Numbered from the stretch's first letter, positions 8,994 to 19,480 are shown. The stretch: DNA of 64,000 nucleotides from Carboxylicivirga caseinilyticus (GCA_025499705.1 JAFMVE010000005.1:124001-188000); one strand, 5' to 3'. Numbers and translations are program-made. The notes: generated by a model not told the origin, from the sequence alone.

Positions 8994-9401
8994 TTATTGA
9001 TATTGATGCTTAGCAATAGCATCAGAAAGTACTTCCAGAAATTTATTAATTGGTTTACTGGCTACCATTTTAATCATCGGATTCATATCAGCCTTAATGG
9101 TAAGTTTGATACGAGTATCATCCTCTGCAACTTCTTTCAATTGAATCCAAAGAAAGAAATTAAAAGGAGTTTTACCTTCAGCGGTATATTTTATGGTTTT
9201 AAATTCTTCTTTCTCAACAATTCGCAATCCTACTTCACCTACAGGATCAATAGTAAAACGACACGAATCGCTATTTGACTGCCAGTTTGTTATCTTATCC
9301 TTTGGAATCAGATCACCAAAATGATCAAAATCAGCAAGGAAATTAAAAATAGTTTCAGAAGAATAGGTCGACTTCTTAATGTCACTTTCAAACGTTGTCA
9401 T
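8994..9401 (-). CDS. SRPBCC (START-like) domain protein
   Basis: This 135-residue protein reads as a single ligand-binding helix-grip fold. It has N-terminal strands with the START-like phrase SSETIFNFLADFDHFGDLIP, a central run of beta strands and a long C-terminal helix (residues about 112-132). Such proteins bind lipids or other hydrophobic ligands. Nothing here identifies the ligand. It has no signal peptide. It is encoded 61 bases downstream of pyrE on the same strand, so it may share the pyrE transcript. Confidence 0.75.
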   Translation of the reverse strand: MTTFESDIKKSTYSSETIFNFLADFDHFGDLIPKDKITNWQSNSDSCRFTIDPVGEVGLRIVEKEEFKTIKYTAEGKTPFNFFLWIQLKEVAEDDTRIKLTIKADMNPMIKMVASKPINKFLEVLSDAIAKHQYQ

Positions 9402-9462
9402 GACTTACAAAATAAAAGAGCAAGCCATTCACTGACTTGCCCTGAGTTTATTTACAAATTTC

Positions 9463-10095
9463 TTACTTATTCCAGTTGGCAGGATCTTTTCTCCACTCTT
9501 GCAGTGTTGCCACGTCATCGGCTGTTACATAGCCCGACTCCTTAGCATATGGAATCATTTGTTCGTACGAACTAAGTGTTGTTAATTCAACATTGGCTTC
9601 ATCAAATGCCTTCTCGGCAACACCGAAACCATAGGTAAAGATAGCTAACATACCCATTACTTCAGCTCCGGCTTCACGAATGGCTTCAACAGCTTTTAAA
9701 CTGCTACCCCCTGTTGATATCAAATCTTCAATCACAACCACTTTTTGTCCAGGTTGTAAATCACCTTCAATAAGGTTAGTCATACCATGCGACTTGGCTG
9801 CCGATCGAATATAGATGAATGGTTTATTAATAGCATCTGCCACCAAAGCTCCCTGCGCAATAGCACCAGTAGCAACTCCGGCAACCACATCTACCTCCGG
9901 GTATTTCTCTAATACCAGGCGGGCAAATTGCAACTTAATAAAATCGCGCACTTCTGGGTAAGAAAGTGCTTTACGGTTATCACAATAGATCGGAGATTTC
10001 CATCCCGATGCCCATGTAAATGGGTTTGCAGGTTGCAACTTAATTGCCTTAATTTGCAACAGCTGATTGGCTATGATTTCTGCTAATTTTTCCAT
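9463..10095 (-). CDS. pyrE: orotate phosphoribosyltransferase
   Basis: It makes orotidine 5'-phosphate from orotate and PRPP in pyrimidine synthesis. The start chosen is the ATG at 10095 (MEKLAEII), giving 210 residues; upstream in-frame starts would run through the divergent NUDIX gene. Family features are WASGWKSPIYCDNRK near the N-terminus, VAGVATGAIAQGALVA, and the PRPP-binding loop VVVIEDLISTGGSS (about 118-131). The start lies only 7 bases from the NUDIX start on the other strand. A TACATTTG promoter box ends 4 bases before the ATG, so the transcript may be leaderless. Confidence 0.96.
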   Translation of the reverse strand: MEKLAEIIANQLLQIKAIKLQPANPFTWASGWKSPIYCDNRKALSYPEVRDFIKLQFARLVLEKYPEVDVVAGVATGAIAQGALVADAINKPFIYIRSAAKSHGMTNLIEGDLQPGQKVVVIEDLISTGGSSLKAVEAIREAGAEVMGMLAIFTYGFGVAEKAFDEANVELTTLSSYEQMIPYAKESGYVTADDVATLQEWRKDPANWNK

Positions 10096-10099
10096 GCCG

Positions 10100-10107
10100 C
10101 AAATGTA
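10100..10107 (-). promoter_or_regulatory. -7 box immediately before pyrE
   Basis: The minus strand reads TACATTTG, an exact TAnnTTTG match, separated from the pyrE ATG by 4 bases. It overlaps the NUDIX start codon at 10103. The -33 element is weak, so confidence is moderate. Confidence 0.45.
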
Positions 10108-10717
10108 TAAAGTTTTTTTCAACGATAGAATACTTTTTTTAACCGACTCGCTCGAACAAGACCTTATTAATAACGACTTTGATGCCTTGCATAAATTCAC
10201 ATCGCATCATGAACTGAAGCAATTTGTTGAGTCGTTTGAGAACAATAAGGATTTGCAACAAGCTTTTCTTTACGGTCGTCCAAAAGAGCAATTATTAACC
10301 GAACTGAAAAAGTGCTTTAAATTTTTAATGGCAGCCGGAGGATTAGTATCTAATAACAATGATGATTTATTGATAATTCATCGTTTGGGTGTATTTGATT
10401 TACCCAAAGGAAAAGCCGAAAAAGGCGAAAGCATTGAAGAAACAGCATTACGTGAGGTTACTGAAGAGTGCAGCATTGCACCGCTTTGTCTAGAAAACAA
10501 ATTATGCTCTACTTTTCATACCTATCTGCAAAAAGGAACCAACTATCTGAAAGAAACAGTCTGGTTTATGATGAAGTTTGAAGGCTCTGAAAATCCTGTT
10601 CCTCAAACAGAAGAAAATATTGCAAGTGCCCAATGGTTAAGCGTCACACAATTGGATAAGGTTAAGAAAAACACGTATCCTTCAATAATCGAAGTTTTAA
10701 ACACAGCCGGATATTAA
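10103..10717 (+). CDS. NUDIX hydrolase
   Basis: NUDIX proteins hydrolyse nucleoside diphosphates linked to another moiety. The start chosen is the ATG at 10103 (MYKVFFND), giving 204 residues; a TTG at 10067 in the same frame would overlap pyrE by 29 bases. The Nudix box runs from GKAEKGESIEETALREVTEE (about residues 112-131), with the REVTEE metal ligands intact. An N-terminal domain of about 80 residues (FNDRILFLTD start) precedes it, a layout common in Bacteroidota paralogs. The substrate cannot be told from the sequence. Confidence 0.88.
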   Translation: MYKVFFNDRILFLTDSLEQDLINNDFDALHKFTSHHELKQFVESFENNKDLQQAFLYGRPKEQLLTELKKCFKFLMAAGGLVSNNNDDLLIIHRLGVFDLPKGKAEKGESIEETALREVTEECSIAPLCLENKLCSTFHTYLQKGTNYLKETVWFMMKFEGSENPVPQTEENIASAQWLSVTQLDKVKKNTYPSIIEVLNTAGY

Positions 10718-10852
10718 CTGTAACCAATCCTTTTTAATTCATTTTAACACACTTAAAGCAACAAAAAAGGCCGTTAACGTGTAAAAAAAGTAGAAATTGT
10801 GCAAAATCAATAGTTTTTTAAACTATTTTAGTGCTTAATTAAAACACCTGAC

Positions 10853-11608
10853 ATGTCCGAAAACGAGTTCACCGAGCAAAAAACAAGGCTTCGGATAGAA
10901 GCTATGGAAAAAGAAATAGAGCGATTACGCTCTTCCAGCCATAAAAAATCTAATAAAATAGGATCGCTTCGTCGAAACTTATACTTTCAGCTGGTATTTT
11001 TTGTGTCCTTATTTTCGATTCTTTTATTTAAAGGATTGATCTTGCTTCCCGGCATCAGTAGCTCAGTAGACAAAGCACCTATGCAAGCAGAGGTGATTAT
11101 ACCACAAGATACCATAGTTACTAAAACTGAAATCAAAACTCAGGAAGATACAATCAGTCAGATCGTTTACAACACTCATAAAGGAGCCTTGCCCAAAGAA
11201 GACTACGATGGTATTCTATTTGCCATTCAAATAGGTGCCTATACTGGTATTGATCTTGATAAATACGACGGTAACCTTTTAGGCATCAAACAGGATAGTT
11301 TTGAAGGAATCAATCAGTTTACATTAGGTGAATTTATTGAATACAATGAAGCTGAAGAATTTTTAAATATCGTAAAAGGCATGGGCTTTAAGGATGCCTT
11401 TATCATGTCGTTCAAGAATGGACGCCGAATTAATATACAGAATGCGCTTGCCATGCGACTACAGGAACAACCTGTAGAAGTAACCGTTAAAGAAGCATAT
11501 GAAGAAGAAGGCACTTCTGATGCTAATCTGGCATCAACCACACTTACTGAAAATGATACAAAAGAGAGTATTACAGTACCAGTTTCTACAGATGGAATAA
11601 GATTATAA
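10853..11608 (+). CDS. membrane-anchored protein with coiled coil and SPOR-like domain
   Basis: The protein has 251 residues and no recognised name. Residues 8-28 are a charged coiled-coil segment. One membrane helix follows (about 44-66), so the bulk is periplasmic. Residues 118-195 read like a SPOR fold: FAIQIGAYTGIDLDKY, then GNLLGIKQDSFEG, then EYNEAEEFLNIVKGMGFKDAFI. SPOR domains bind denuded peptidoglycan at division sites, which suggests an envelope role. The C-terminal 45 residues are acidic and low-complexity. It is a single gene with its own terminator. Confidence 0.7.
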   Translation: MSENEFTEQKTRLRIEAMEKEIERLRSSSHKKSNKIGSLRRNLYFQLVFFVSLFSILLFKGLILLPGISSSVDKAPMQAEVIIPQDTIVTKTEIKTQEDTISQIVYNTHKGALPKEDYDGILFAIQIGAYTGIDLDKYDGNLLGIKQDSFEGINQFTLGEFIEYNEAEEFLNIVKGMGFKDAFIMSFKNGRRINIQNALAMRLQEQPVEVTVKEAYEEEGTSDANLASTTLTENDTKESITVPVSTDGIRL

Positions 11609-11626
11609 CATAGATAAAATAACAAG

Positions 11627-11660
11627 AAAGCCACCGTTGCAATCGCTCCGGTGGCTTTTT
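11627..11660. terminator. terminator between the SPOR-like gene and actE
   Basis: AAAGCCACCG pairs with CGGTGGCTTT (10 bp), followed by a T run on the plus strand. An A run precedes the stem, so it could also end the act operon on the minus strand. Confidence 0.85.
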
Positions 11661-11676
11661 ATTTAAATACAAACTA

Positions 11677-12237
11677 TTACTGATGCAGTTCTTGTCGGAT
11701 GTAAGTAATAATTTTCCAACGATCGTCGGGGATCACTTGTGCAGCATGTGACCCCATCATTCCAAAACCAATCGTTATTACATGAAAAATTTCTCCATCC
11801 GGATTATTTCTGATCTTATCTGATAAAAGTGTAGCTGGTGGATAAGGATACTTACCTGAAGTATATAAAAATCCTTTACCATCCCCTTTATCACCATGAC
11901 AGTTAATACAATATATTCCGTACAACTCTTTCCCTCTTTCCACAATTTCAGTTTCACCATGATATGGATTTTCTAACTCCTGACCAGCCCAGGTACGATT
12001 CACATCGGTTTTTTCAAAATCATATGGAATCATTTCACGAGGAACAGTTCCCTCTGGTGGTAACTGATTTGTTTTACCATCTTTCCAAACAGGATTTTCA
12101 GCATATGTCTCATATGCCTGTGATTGTTCCATATCAGGAAAGTAACTATAACCTGGATGATTTCTGTTTTTATCACACGAAGCCAGTATAGCAAGAAAGG
12201 CAACACCCAGGGTTAATGTTTTTATAGATTTCTTCAT
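11677..12237 (-). CDS. actE: Alternative Complex III subunit ActE, monoheme cytochrome c lipoprotein
   Basis: This subunit carries one c-type heme of the quinol-oxidizing Alternative Complex III. The start chosen is the ATG at 12237 (MKKSIKTL), one base after the actF stop; it gives 186 residues. A lipoprotein signal ends at Cys21 (ILASC). The heme site is Cys110-Cys113-His114 (CINCH), with a Met-rich segment GFGMMGSH downstream that may supply the axial Met. It is the last gene of the act cluster. ActE follows the second NrfD-like subunit here, whereas the letter order places it before. Confidence 0.9.
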   Translation of the reverse strand: MKKSIKTLTLGVAFLAILASCDKNRNHPGYSYFPDMEQSQAYETYAENPVWKDGKTNQLPPEGTVPREMIPYDFEKTDVNRTWAGQELENPYHGETEIVERGKELYGIYCINCHGDKGDGKGFLYTSGKYPYPPATLLSDKIRNNPDGEIFHVITIGFGMMGSHAAQVIPDDRWKIITYIRQELHQ

Positions 12238-12238
12238 A

Positions 12239-13405
12239 TCAGCGAATGTTGTCATAATCAAAACTCTCTTTAAAGTATGGATGATTCTCAGGTACCACGG
12301 GAGCTTTAGCAAACTGTTTGAAAAACAGAAATAAAAAGATACCGGCAACAAGTATTGTCATACCAATTTCAAGCACTCCAAATTCAGCATGCCCGACGGC
12401 ACCGGGCCATATGGATACATACATATCTATCCAATGTCCTACAAATACTATTATTGCAGCAATAAGCAACCAATTCATCTTTCGTTTTGTACCTCGTGGC
12501 ATCAAAATTAAAAATGGTGTTAAAAAGTTGATGATTACATTAGTCCAAAAGATAAACTGAAAATCATTCTGCCGCGTCACAAAGTATACTGTTTCTTCAG
12601 GAATGTTACTGTACCAAATTAATAAATACTGCGATATCCACAGATACATCCAGAATATACTAAATCCAAACAAATATTTTCCAAGATCATGCATGTGTTC
12701 ATCATTAACATGATCCATATATCCCATTCGTCTTAAAACAAATAATAGAATGATGATAACAGCAACTGCCGAAACAAAGGAACTTACAAAAATATACCAG
12801 CCAAATAACGTACTGTACCAATGGGCATCTATAGACATGATCCAATCCCATGCTGATGTAGAACTGGTAATGGCAAAAAGTACAATAAAAATACCTGCCC
12901 AATTACGACTGCGGGTAAATAGTTTTAAATCTGTTGATCCATCCGAAGCCAATGACAGCTTACGTATTTTTCTCACAAGAAAAGTCCAAAGTGCGATATA
13001 TACAACTGTACGTATACTAAAAAACAAAGGATTTAGAAATGCGCTTTTACCTTGGAGCACTTCATCCAGATCCTCGGTATGACTCCAGTGGTAAATATCG
13101 TGCATACCCACCAATACCAAAAACATGATGACTCCGCCATAAGGAACATATTGTCCCATGGCCTCAGGGATACGCTGAATAGCGGTATGCCAACCTGACT
13201 CACCTAAAATATGAACCACCACAAAAAAAGCTGCGCCCATTGCAATGGCAGTAAAATAAAAACCATTTAACAGCACATTTGCCCAAATTCGATGGGTATG
13301 GTCGAGGTTAAGAAACACCCCGGCAACTGTTAATACAGCCCCGATAACCATCAGCACAATCAAGAAGGTTTTTAGCTTTTGCGTAAATTCAAATGACTTA
13401 TACAT
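12239..13405 (-). CDS. actF: Alternative Complex III subunit ActF, quinol-binding membrane protein
   Basis: This is an NrfD-like integral membrane subunit of Alternative Complex III. The 388-residue protein has about ten membrane helices. Recognisable blocks include GESGWHTAIQRIPEAMGQYVP, TSSTSAWDWIMSIDAHWYST and LIWYSNIPEETVYF. The WDWIMS and nearby His/Asp residues are typical of the quinol-proximal bundle in this family. It lies 9 bases downstream of actD and 1 base upstream of actE. Function follows from the operon and family. Confidence 0.93.
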   Translation of the reverse strand: MYKSFEFTQKLKTFLIVLMVIGAVLTVAGVFLNLDHTHRIWANVLLNGFYFTAIAMGAAFFVVVHILGESGWHTAIQRIPEAMGQYVPYGGVIMFLVLVGMHDIYHWSHTEDLDEVLQGKSAFLNPLFFSIRTVVYIALWTFLVRKIRKLSLASDGSTDLKLFTRSRNWAGIFIVLFAITSSTSAWDWIMSIDAHWYSTLFGWYIFVSSFVSAVAVIIILLFVLRRMGYMDHVNDEHMHDLGKYLFGFSIFWMYLWISQYLLIWYSNIPEETVYFVTRQNDFQFIFWTNVIINFLTPFLILMPRGTKRKMNWLLIAAIIVFVGHWIDMYVSIWPGAVGHAEFGVLEIGMTILVAGIFLFLFFKQFAKAPVVPENHPYFKESFDYDNIR

Positions 13406-13414
13406 GATTATCGT

Positions 13415-13936
13415 TTATGATTTAACTTCGTGTAATTGAACTCCCAATGCTCCCACTGATTGTAATGACTCATGCAGTGACTCAGCATTTCCCTCTTTGG
13501 CCTCCAATAAAATCTGGAATCTATCATTGGTTACCTCTTCGTCAAAAATATGGTTATCGGCTCCCGGCCCCAGATTACTTCTTATAAGAAAGCCAAAAAC
13601 TAATGCAAAAGCTGCAAACAATACAGTTAATTCAAAAGTAACCGGCACAAATGAAGGTACTGATAAATAAGGTTTACCACCGAAATTCAATGGCCAAGCT
13701 TCAGTAAAAACCCAGGCCTGAAATCCAAAACCTATTATGGAACCAATTGCTCCAGCCACAAAGCCAGCCCGAGGCAATCTTGAACGGCGCATCTTTAATA
13801 CTTTATCTAATCCATGCACAGGAAAAGGAGTGCGAACATCTGTGATATCCACATTTTTTTCCTGTAGCTCTTTAATGGCTATTATCAAATCCTTATCATC
13901 CGGAAAATATCCTGAAACGTATGTCTTATTCTTCAT
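13415..13936 (-). CDS. actD: Alternative Complex III subunit ActD (DUF3341)
   Basis: This small membrane subunit of Alternative Complex III has 173 residues. It has an N-terminal soluble part with the typical phrase VRTPFPVHGLDKVLKMRRS. Two membrane helices follow (about 57-77 and 100-121) with an intervening loop GGKPYLSVPSFVPVTFE, then a C-terminal soluble tail. DUF3341 is diagnostic of ActD. It lies 6 bases downstream of actC and 9 bases upstream of actF. Confidence 0.93.
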   Translation of the reverse strand: MKNKTYVSGYFPDDKDLIIAIKELQEKNVDITDVRTPFPVHGLDKVLKMRRSRLPRAGFVAGAIGSIIGFGFQAWVFTEAWPLNFGGKPYLSVPSFVPVTFELTVLFAAFALVFGFLIRSNLGPGADNHIFDEEVTNDRFQILLEAKEGNAESLHESLQSVGALGVQLHEVKS

Positions 13937-13942
13937 AGCTCT

Positions 13943-15310
13943 TTATTTTCCTTTTTTAATAAATTTCTCTGCAGATGTTTTTAATACACTCTTAACCTCA
14001 GCAATCGCTATTACAGGGAAGAAGCGAATAAACAAGAAGAACAATGTAAAGAACAATCCAAAAGTTCCTAAATAGATTCCGACCTCAACCCAGGTTGGAG
14101 AATACATACTCCAGCTTGATGGCAGAAAGTCGCGGTGCAGAGAAGTAACAATAATTACAAAGCGTTCGAACCACATACCAATATTCACAAATATTGAGAT
14201 GATAAAAGTGGCAACAAAACTGCGTCGTATCTTTTTAATCCAGAATAACTGAGGAGTAATAACATTACATGTCATCATAATCCAGTAAGCCCACCAATAA
14301 GGGCCGAACGCACGGTTAATGAATGCATATTGTTCATATATAACTCCTGAATACCAAGCTATAAATAACTCAGTAATATATGCTATACCAACAATCGAAC
14401 CGGTCGCAATTATAATCTTGTTCATCGACTCAAGATGCGCCTTGGTAATATAGTCTTCCAGATTGATCGCTTTTCGGGTAATAATCATCAATGTCAATAC
14501 CATGGCAAAACCTGAAAATACCGCACCCGACACAAAATATGGCGGAAAGATGGTTGTATGCCAACCCGGTATAACAGAGGTGGCAAAGTCGAAACTTACA
14601 ATGGTATGCACTGAAAGTACCAATGGAGCAGCCAAACCTGCCAAAATCAAACTCATCGATTCATGTCTCATCCAGTGACGAGCTGATCCTGTCCAACCAA
14701 AACTCAAAAAAGCATAAATCTTCTTTTTAATACCATTTTTAAGTCTGTCGCGTATTGTACCAATATCAGGAATCAATCCCATATACCAGAACAATAAAGA
14801 AACAGTCAGATAGGTTGAAATCGCAAAAACGTCCCAAAGAAGTGGGGAGTTAAAGTTGACCCATACATCCCGTGTGTTTGGATATGGAAAAATAAAAAAT
14901 CCCAAAGGCAAACGTCCCATGTGAATCAGTGGGAAGAGCCCGGCACACATTACAGCAAAGATGGTCATTGCCTCTGCACTTCTGTTAATGGATGTACGCC
15001 ACTTCTGACGGAATAATAATAAGATGGCAGAAATAAATGTACCGGCATGACCAATACCAACCCACCATACAAAGTTGGTAATACCCCAACCCCAACCGAT
15101 GGTCCGGTTCAGTCCCCAGGTTCCAATTCCATCCCATACCGTAACAAAGATGGAAAACAAACCAAACATCAATGCAATAAGTGCCAATGTAAGACCAGCA
15201 TACCAGGTTTTACCCGGCCGGCCTGTCATCGGTGCATATATTTCCTCGGTGACTTTACTATAGCTTTTTTCTCCGCTAATGAGCGGTTCTCTTACTGGCG
15301 ATACGTACAT
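13943..15310 (-). CDS. actC: Alternative Complex III subunit ActC, NrfD/PsrC-like membrane protein
   Basis: This is the larger NrfD-like subunit and the likely site of menaquinol oxidation, 455 residues with about ten membrane helices. Typical blocks are [53 protein letters not shown] and [20 protein letters not shown]. The start codon overlaps the actB stop in the sequence TAATG, so the two are translationally coupled. It pairs with ActB to pass electrons from quinol to the Fe-S and heme chain. Confidence 0.95.
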   Translation of the reverse strand: MYVSPVREPLISGEKSYSKVTEEIYAPMTGRPGKTWYAGLTLALIALMFGLFSIFVTVWDGIGTWGLNRTIGWGWGITNFVWWVGIGHAGTFISAILLLFRQKWRTSINRSAEAMTIFAVMCAGLFPLIHMGRLPLGFFIFPYPNTRDVWVNFNSPLLWDVFAISTYLTVSLLFWYMGLIPDIGTIRDRLKNGIKKKIYAFLSFGWTGSARHWMRHESMSLILAGLAAPLVLSVHTIVSFDFATSVIPGWHTTIFPPYFVSGAVFSGFAMVLTLMIITRKAINLEDYITKAHLESMNKIIIATGSIVGIAYITELFIAWYSGVIYEQYAFINRAFGPYWWAYWIMMTCNVITPQLFWIKKIRRSFVATFIISIFVNIGMWFERFVIIVTSLHRDFLPSSWSMYSPTWVEVGIYLGTFGLFFTLFFLFIRFFPVIAIAEVKSVLKTSAEKFIKKGK

Positions 15311-18273
15311 TAGCTTAGCGTTTTATTTTGATCTTTATTTCTTACTTTACTCAAATAAACAACCGATGGTAAGGTATGCAGCTCTTCCAATAATCCATAC
15401 TGACGGGCATCTTTCAATAATTTAGATACTTTACTGTTTGGATCATTCACATCACCAAAAGTGATCGCATCGGCAGGACAAGTCTGTTGGCAAGCTGTTT
15501 TTATTTCTCCGTCTTCCAGCATTCTTCCTTCACGCTTAGCTGTTAATTTCTTCTCCTGAATACGCTGAATACACATCGAACATTTCTCAATAACTCCTTT
15601 GGCTCGTATGGTAACATCCGGATTGAGAACCATTCGTTTAAGATCAAGCGTCATTCCGGCAGGATCGACACGGTTATTCGGAATAGTGTCGGCTCCGGTA
15701 TAATCATACCAGTTAAAACGACGCACTTTATAAGGACAGTTATTATTACAATAGCGAGTACCAATACAACGGTTATAAGCCATCTGGTTAATACCTTCGG
15801 AGCTATGGTTAGTAGCAGCTACCGGACAAACGTTCTCACAAGGAGCATTATCGCAATGCTGACACATTACCGGTTGACGAACCACTTCGGGATTATCAGA
15901 TTCGCCTGCGTAATAACGATCCAATCTTAACCAGTGCATTTCATGTGACCGGCGTACTTCATTTCGTCCTACAACCGGCACATTATTCTCCGCCGAGCAA
16001 GCTACAACACAAGCATTACAACCGATACATGAATTCAGATCGATAACTAATCCCCAATGGTGTCCTTTGTATTCATGCTCATGATAAAGGGTTGTATGCA
16101 GTTTTTCAACCTCTTCGTGTTTTTCATTTCCTGAGGCAGGATTCTTTAGGTATTCGGCAATGGTTGTTTCCCTCACCAAAGCTCGTCCTTCCATGGAATG
16201 ATGAGACTGTGTGGCAGCCAACTCGTAGGTTGCTCCTGTTGCAACAGCATCAACATTCTCAACGAAATACTGGCGATTGCCATTCTTCATTTTCACCAAA
16301 GGATAAACATTCTTACCCAGATCAGTTGCGACTCGGCCGGCATTCTTACGTCCATAACCAACAGCAATAGCCAAGGTATTTCTTGCCTGCCCTGGTTGAA
16401 TCAAAACAGGTAATTCAATTCCATTCACTGCAACAATATCACCCTGACTCCATCCCCTTAATGCCGCAAAAGCTGGCGAAACAGCTACATAGTTATCCCA
16501 ACAAACGCGACTAACCGGATCGGGCAATTCCTGTAACCAGGGATTATTGGCCAATGTTCCATCTCCAATCGGAACATTCTGATAAAGAACAAGCTCCAAT
16601 TCATTTCCTGAAACAGGATTGGCATACTTTGATATAAAACTGGTGTCAACCCCAGAAAAGGATGGGACACTATTTTTCTTTGTATCATCAAATACCAAAC
16701 CATCTCTAAGGGAAGTCTTCCAGAATGTTTCGAACTGTTTACCTTGTGACAAGTTTATATTATAGATATTCTCTTTCCAGTTTGACTTGATAAAATCGTA
16801 ATACTTACCTTCAACACCAGCCCATGCCATCAGGTTTTCCTGGGCATGTCGTGTTTTAAACAGAGGACGGATAGCTGGTTGAGTAAGCGTAAATAACCCT
16901 GAAACCAACTCTGAGTCATCCCAACTTTCGAGAAAATGTGGAGCCGGCAAAACATATTTACATGCTAATGCAGATTCTGTTTGCTGCGAATGAACCGCAA
17001 TTTTCAGATCCACCTTAGCCAATACATTCTGAGTTTTTTCATCCAATGGAAGGTGATACAAAGGATTGGTATTCCATAACATAACAGCTCCAACCTGATC
17101 GGCTTCAATTCTATTTAACAGATCTTCAAAATCCTTATCCTTTCCTTCAAATAAACTGATTGGGTAATCCAAGCGAATGGTATTTCCTTCACTTTCGAGG
17201 ATATGATTGATACCACATACCATTGATTGTACATCCACATCATTACTACCCGATACAACCAGAGATTTACCTTTTGCAGACCAAAGTTCTTCTGCAATTT
17301 TCTGTATTTGTTCAGGTGCGTTTACTGTTGGTACCGACACACCGGCTTTACCGGCTAATAAAGAAAATAAGGCTGCGATATAATGTGCTTCGTCTGAAGC
17401 AGCCATCGGAACACGTTCATCGGAATTTGAACCCGTTAATGTCATGGTGGATTCGAACTGTACATGACGCATCATCTCGCGTTGTCCTTCGGTTAACTTC
17501 CTTGCTGAAGCATACTGACGACCAAAAGTAACCGGTTGCAACCAGGTCCCCAGAAAATCAGCATTAAAACCAACCACCAGTTTAGCCGCATTAAAGCGAT
17601 AAGAAGGTATGATTGCCTCACCATAATTTAATGCAAATGATTCGCGTAATGCTGAATACGAATATGCATCAAATGTTTCATGAACAACAAATGGATATTT
17701 TGCTTTAAAATCAGCCAGTAGCTTTTTTGTTGAAGGACTTATGATAGTTGATGTCAGAATCACAAATTCCTTCCCTGCATCCCATTCACTCAATATTTTC
17801 AACATATCAGCATCCACCTGCTCCCAGGTAGTAGCTTTCCCGTCCACCATTGGTTGAGCCGGACGTGACTCATCATATAAATTGAGTAACGAGGCTTGTA
17901 TTCTTGCAGATGCCGAACCTCCGGTCATCTTACACATGTCATTTCCTTCAATCTTTATTGGGCGACCGTCTCTGACCTTAACGAGGATGGGCACCATTTC
18001 TGATCCATCGTAAAACGAAGATGCGTAATAATTAGCTGTGCCGGGCTTCACCTCTTCCGGCTGTATCAATAAAGGGATGGCTTTCTTTACAGGGCGTTCG
18101 CATCCTGCCAGAACAGCAGCCGAGGCGATACTAAATCCGAAGTACTTCAGAAAGTCGCGACGCGAATTTGTTGAAGAATCCTTCCCGTCGTTCAATATAT
18201 AAGAAGATTTCTTCTCCTGAACAACTTCTTCTTCGGGTATTAATTCTTCAATGCTTTTCCAGTATTGCTTCAT
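15310..18273 (-). CDS. actB: Alternative Complex III subunit ActB, molybdopterin-fold and Fe-S protein
   Basis: This is the large peripheral subunit, 987 residues: an N-terminal molybdopterin-oxidoreductase fold (not known to carry Mo in this family) fused to a ferredoxin-like C-terminal domain. A Tat-type signal (SRRDFLK, about residues 38-44) ends in a possible lipobox LAGC. Four Cys motifs are readable in the last third: [37 protein letters not shown] and CSMC with CQQTCP. The third has Thr where a Cys would be, which fits one [3Fe-4S] and three [4Fe-4S] clusters. It lies 58 bases downstream of actA. Confidence 0.95.
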   Translation of the reverse strand: MKQYWKSIEELIPEEEVVQEKKSSYILNDGKDSSTNSRRDFLKYFGFSIASAAVLAGCERPVKKAIPLLIQPEEVKPGTANYYASSFYDGSEMVPILVKVRDGRPIKIEGNDMCKMTGGSASARIQASLLNLYDESRPAQPMVDGKATTWEQVDADMLKILSEWDAGKEFVILTSTIISPSTKKLLADFKAKYPFVVHETFDAYSYSALRESFALNYGEAIIPSYRFNAAKLVVGFNADFLGTWLQPVTFGRQYASARKLTEGQREMMRHVQFESTMTLTGSNSDERVPMAASDEAHYIAALFSLLAGKAGVSVPTVNAPEQIQKIAEELWSAKGKSLVVSGSNDVDVQSMVCGINHILESEGNTIRLDYPISLFEGKDKDFEDLLNRIEADQVGAVMLWNTNPLYHLPLDEKTQNVLAKVDLKIAVHSQQTESALACKYVLPAPHFLESWDDSELVSGLFTLTQPAIRPLFKTRHAQENLMAWAGVEGKYYDFIKSNWKENIYNINLSQGKQFETFWKTSLRDGLVFDDTKKNSVPSFSGVDTSFISKYANPVSGNELELVLYQNVPIGDGTLANNPWLQELPDPVSRVCWDNYVAVSPAFAALRGWSQGDIVAVNGIELPVLIQPGQARNTLAIAVGYGRKNAGRVATDLGKNVYPLVKMKNGNRQYFVENVDAVATGATYELAATQSHHSMEGRALVRETTIAEYLKNPASGNEKHEEVEKLHTTLYHEHEYKGHHWGLVIDLNSCIGCNACVVACSAENNVPVVGRNEVRRSHEMHWLRLDRYYAGESDNPEVVRQPVMCQHCDNAPCENVCPVAATNHSSEGINQMAYNRCIGTRYCNNNCPYKVRRFNWYDYTGADTIPNNRVDPAGMTLDLKRMVLNPDVTIRAKGVIEKCSMCIQRIQEKKLTAKREGRMLEDGEIKTACQQTCPADAITFGDVNDPNSKVSKLLKDARQYGLLEELHTLPSVVYLSKVRNKDQNKTLS

Positions 18274-18331
18274 AGTAATAACTGATTTATTTTGGGTAAC
18301 AAGGCAATTCCTTAATTAAATTTCTCTTTGA

Positions 18332-19480
18332 TTAATGATGACAATTCATACAATCATTTGCACCAACATCAGCAGCCTTAATTGAGTCAAGAACTCCTTC
18401 TGCAATGTCTTTATGCAAGGCTTCAAATGTTTTGTAATAATCGTTATCGTAGAAGTTTACATTGGTCTTTTTATGACAATCCAAACACCAGCCCATTGAC
18501 AGATCATTTTCTTGCTTAAGAATGTGCATCTCTTCAACTGTTCCATGACATTCAGCACAATCAAGCTGACCCGCATTTACATGTTGAGAGTGATTAAAAT
18601 AAACATGGTCCGGTAAATTATGAATTCGTATCCACTCAATGTCTTTATTATTCTCATAAGCATCAACAACCTTGGCAATTTCAAACTGCCCGGAATTAGT
18701 ACCATTACGCACTACCATATGACAGTTCATACATAAACCAGCACTTGGAATTCCGGCTGACTTTCCGTGTTGAGCATTATAATGACAGTAATTACAATCT
18801 ATCTGATTATCCTGAGCATGCACTTTATGCGAAAATTTAATAGGTTGATCAGGCATATAATCCGGACTTCTTCCAAAATCAGTTAATGTATGTGCAATAA
18901 CTTTACCCTGATAGGCCAGTCCACCCATAATAATAAGAATATGAACAAGTTTAAACTTAACCCTTTTGGTAAAAAAGATATCAACCAATGCAACAGCCAT
19001 TAGTACTCCCAACAACAAGAAAATCAAAATTGTATTGATTGACATTTTCTTTTCAGGAACACCATTTTGAGATAATTCGGTAAGATAACCATGAAGATGA
19101 AACAGCTGCTCATCAGTCAATTCGTAATTGATATGAACCTTCTCCCTCATTGCCCCAGACGGTGTCAACAAGTGACTTTTAAAAGTTGCAAGATCCATAT
19201 CAGCAGCCACTTTGGCCATTTCCAATGCCGAAGGATTCCAATTGATGGTGTCGGAAGTGTAATAGGTATGACAAGATGCACAGGCTTTCGCATCTTCTCC
19301 CGTTGGAATTAATCCATAATACAGCCGTTCGCCAACTTTTAAATCAGGTTCGGGTGTTCCCTTTTTACCGCGTTTTTCTTCTGCCCCAACATTTATTGTT
19401 GAAAGAACAACAAAAAAAAGTAAGAAAAACTTTAAGAAAATCTTCCCGGAAGAACGGGACTTAGATAAAGTTTGAACCAT
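18332..19480 (-). CDS. actA: Alternative Complex III subunit ActA, multiheme cytochrome c
   Basis: This is the heme subunit at the head of the act operon, 382 residues. An N-terminal signal helix is followed by one CASCH motif. Two hydrophobic helices come next (about 146-168 and 177-198), then five more CxxCH motifs: CNYCH, CMNCH, CAECH, CLDCH and CMNCH. That gives six motifs, against the five hemes described for ActA of Rhodothermus marinus. The extra site lies in a separate N-terminal cytochrome-like part. Additional His residues (FSHKVHA, YFNHSQHV) can serve as axial ligands. Confidence 0.93.
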   Translation of the reverse strand: MVQTLSKSRSSGKIFLKFFLLFFVVLSTINVGAEEKRGKKGTPEPDLKVGERLYYGLIPTGEDAKACASCHTYYTSDTINWNPSALEMAKVAADMDLATFKSHLLTPSGAMREKVHINYELTDEQLFHLHGYLTELSQNGVPEKKMSINTILIFLLLGVLMAVALVDIFFTKRVKFKLVHILIIMGGLAYQGKVIAHTLTDFGRSPDYMPDQPIKFSHKVHAQDNQIDCNYCHYNAQHGKSAGIPSAGLCMNCHMVVRNGTNSGQFEIAKVVDAYENNKDIEWIRIHNLPDHVYFNHSQHVNAGQLDCAECHGTVEEMHILKQENDLSMGWCLDCHKKTNVNFYDNDYYKTFEALHKDIAEGVLDSIKAADVGANDCMNCHH

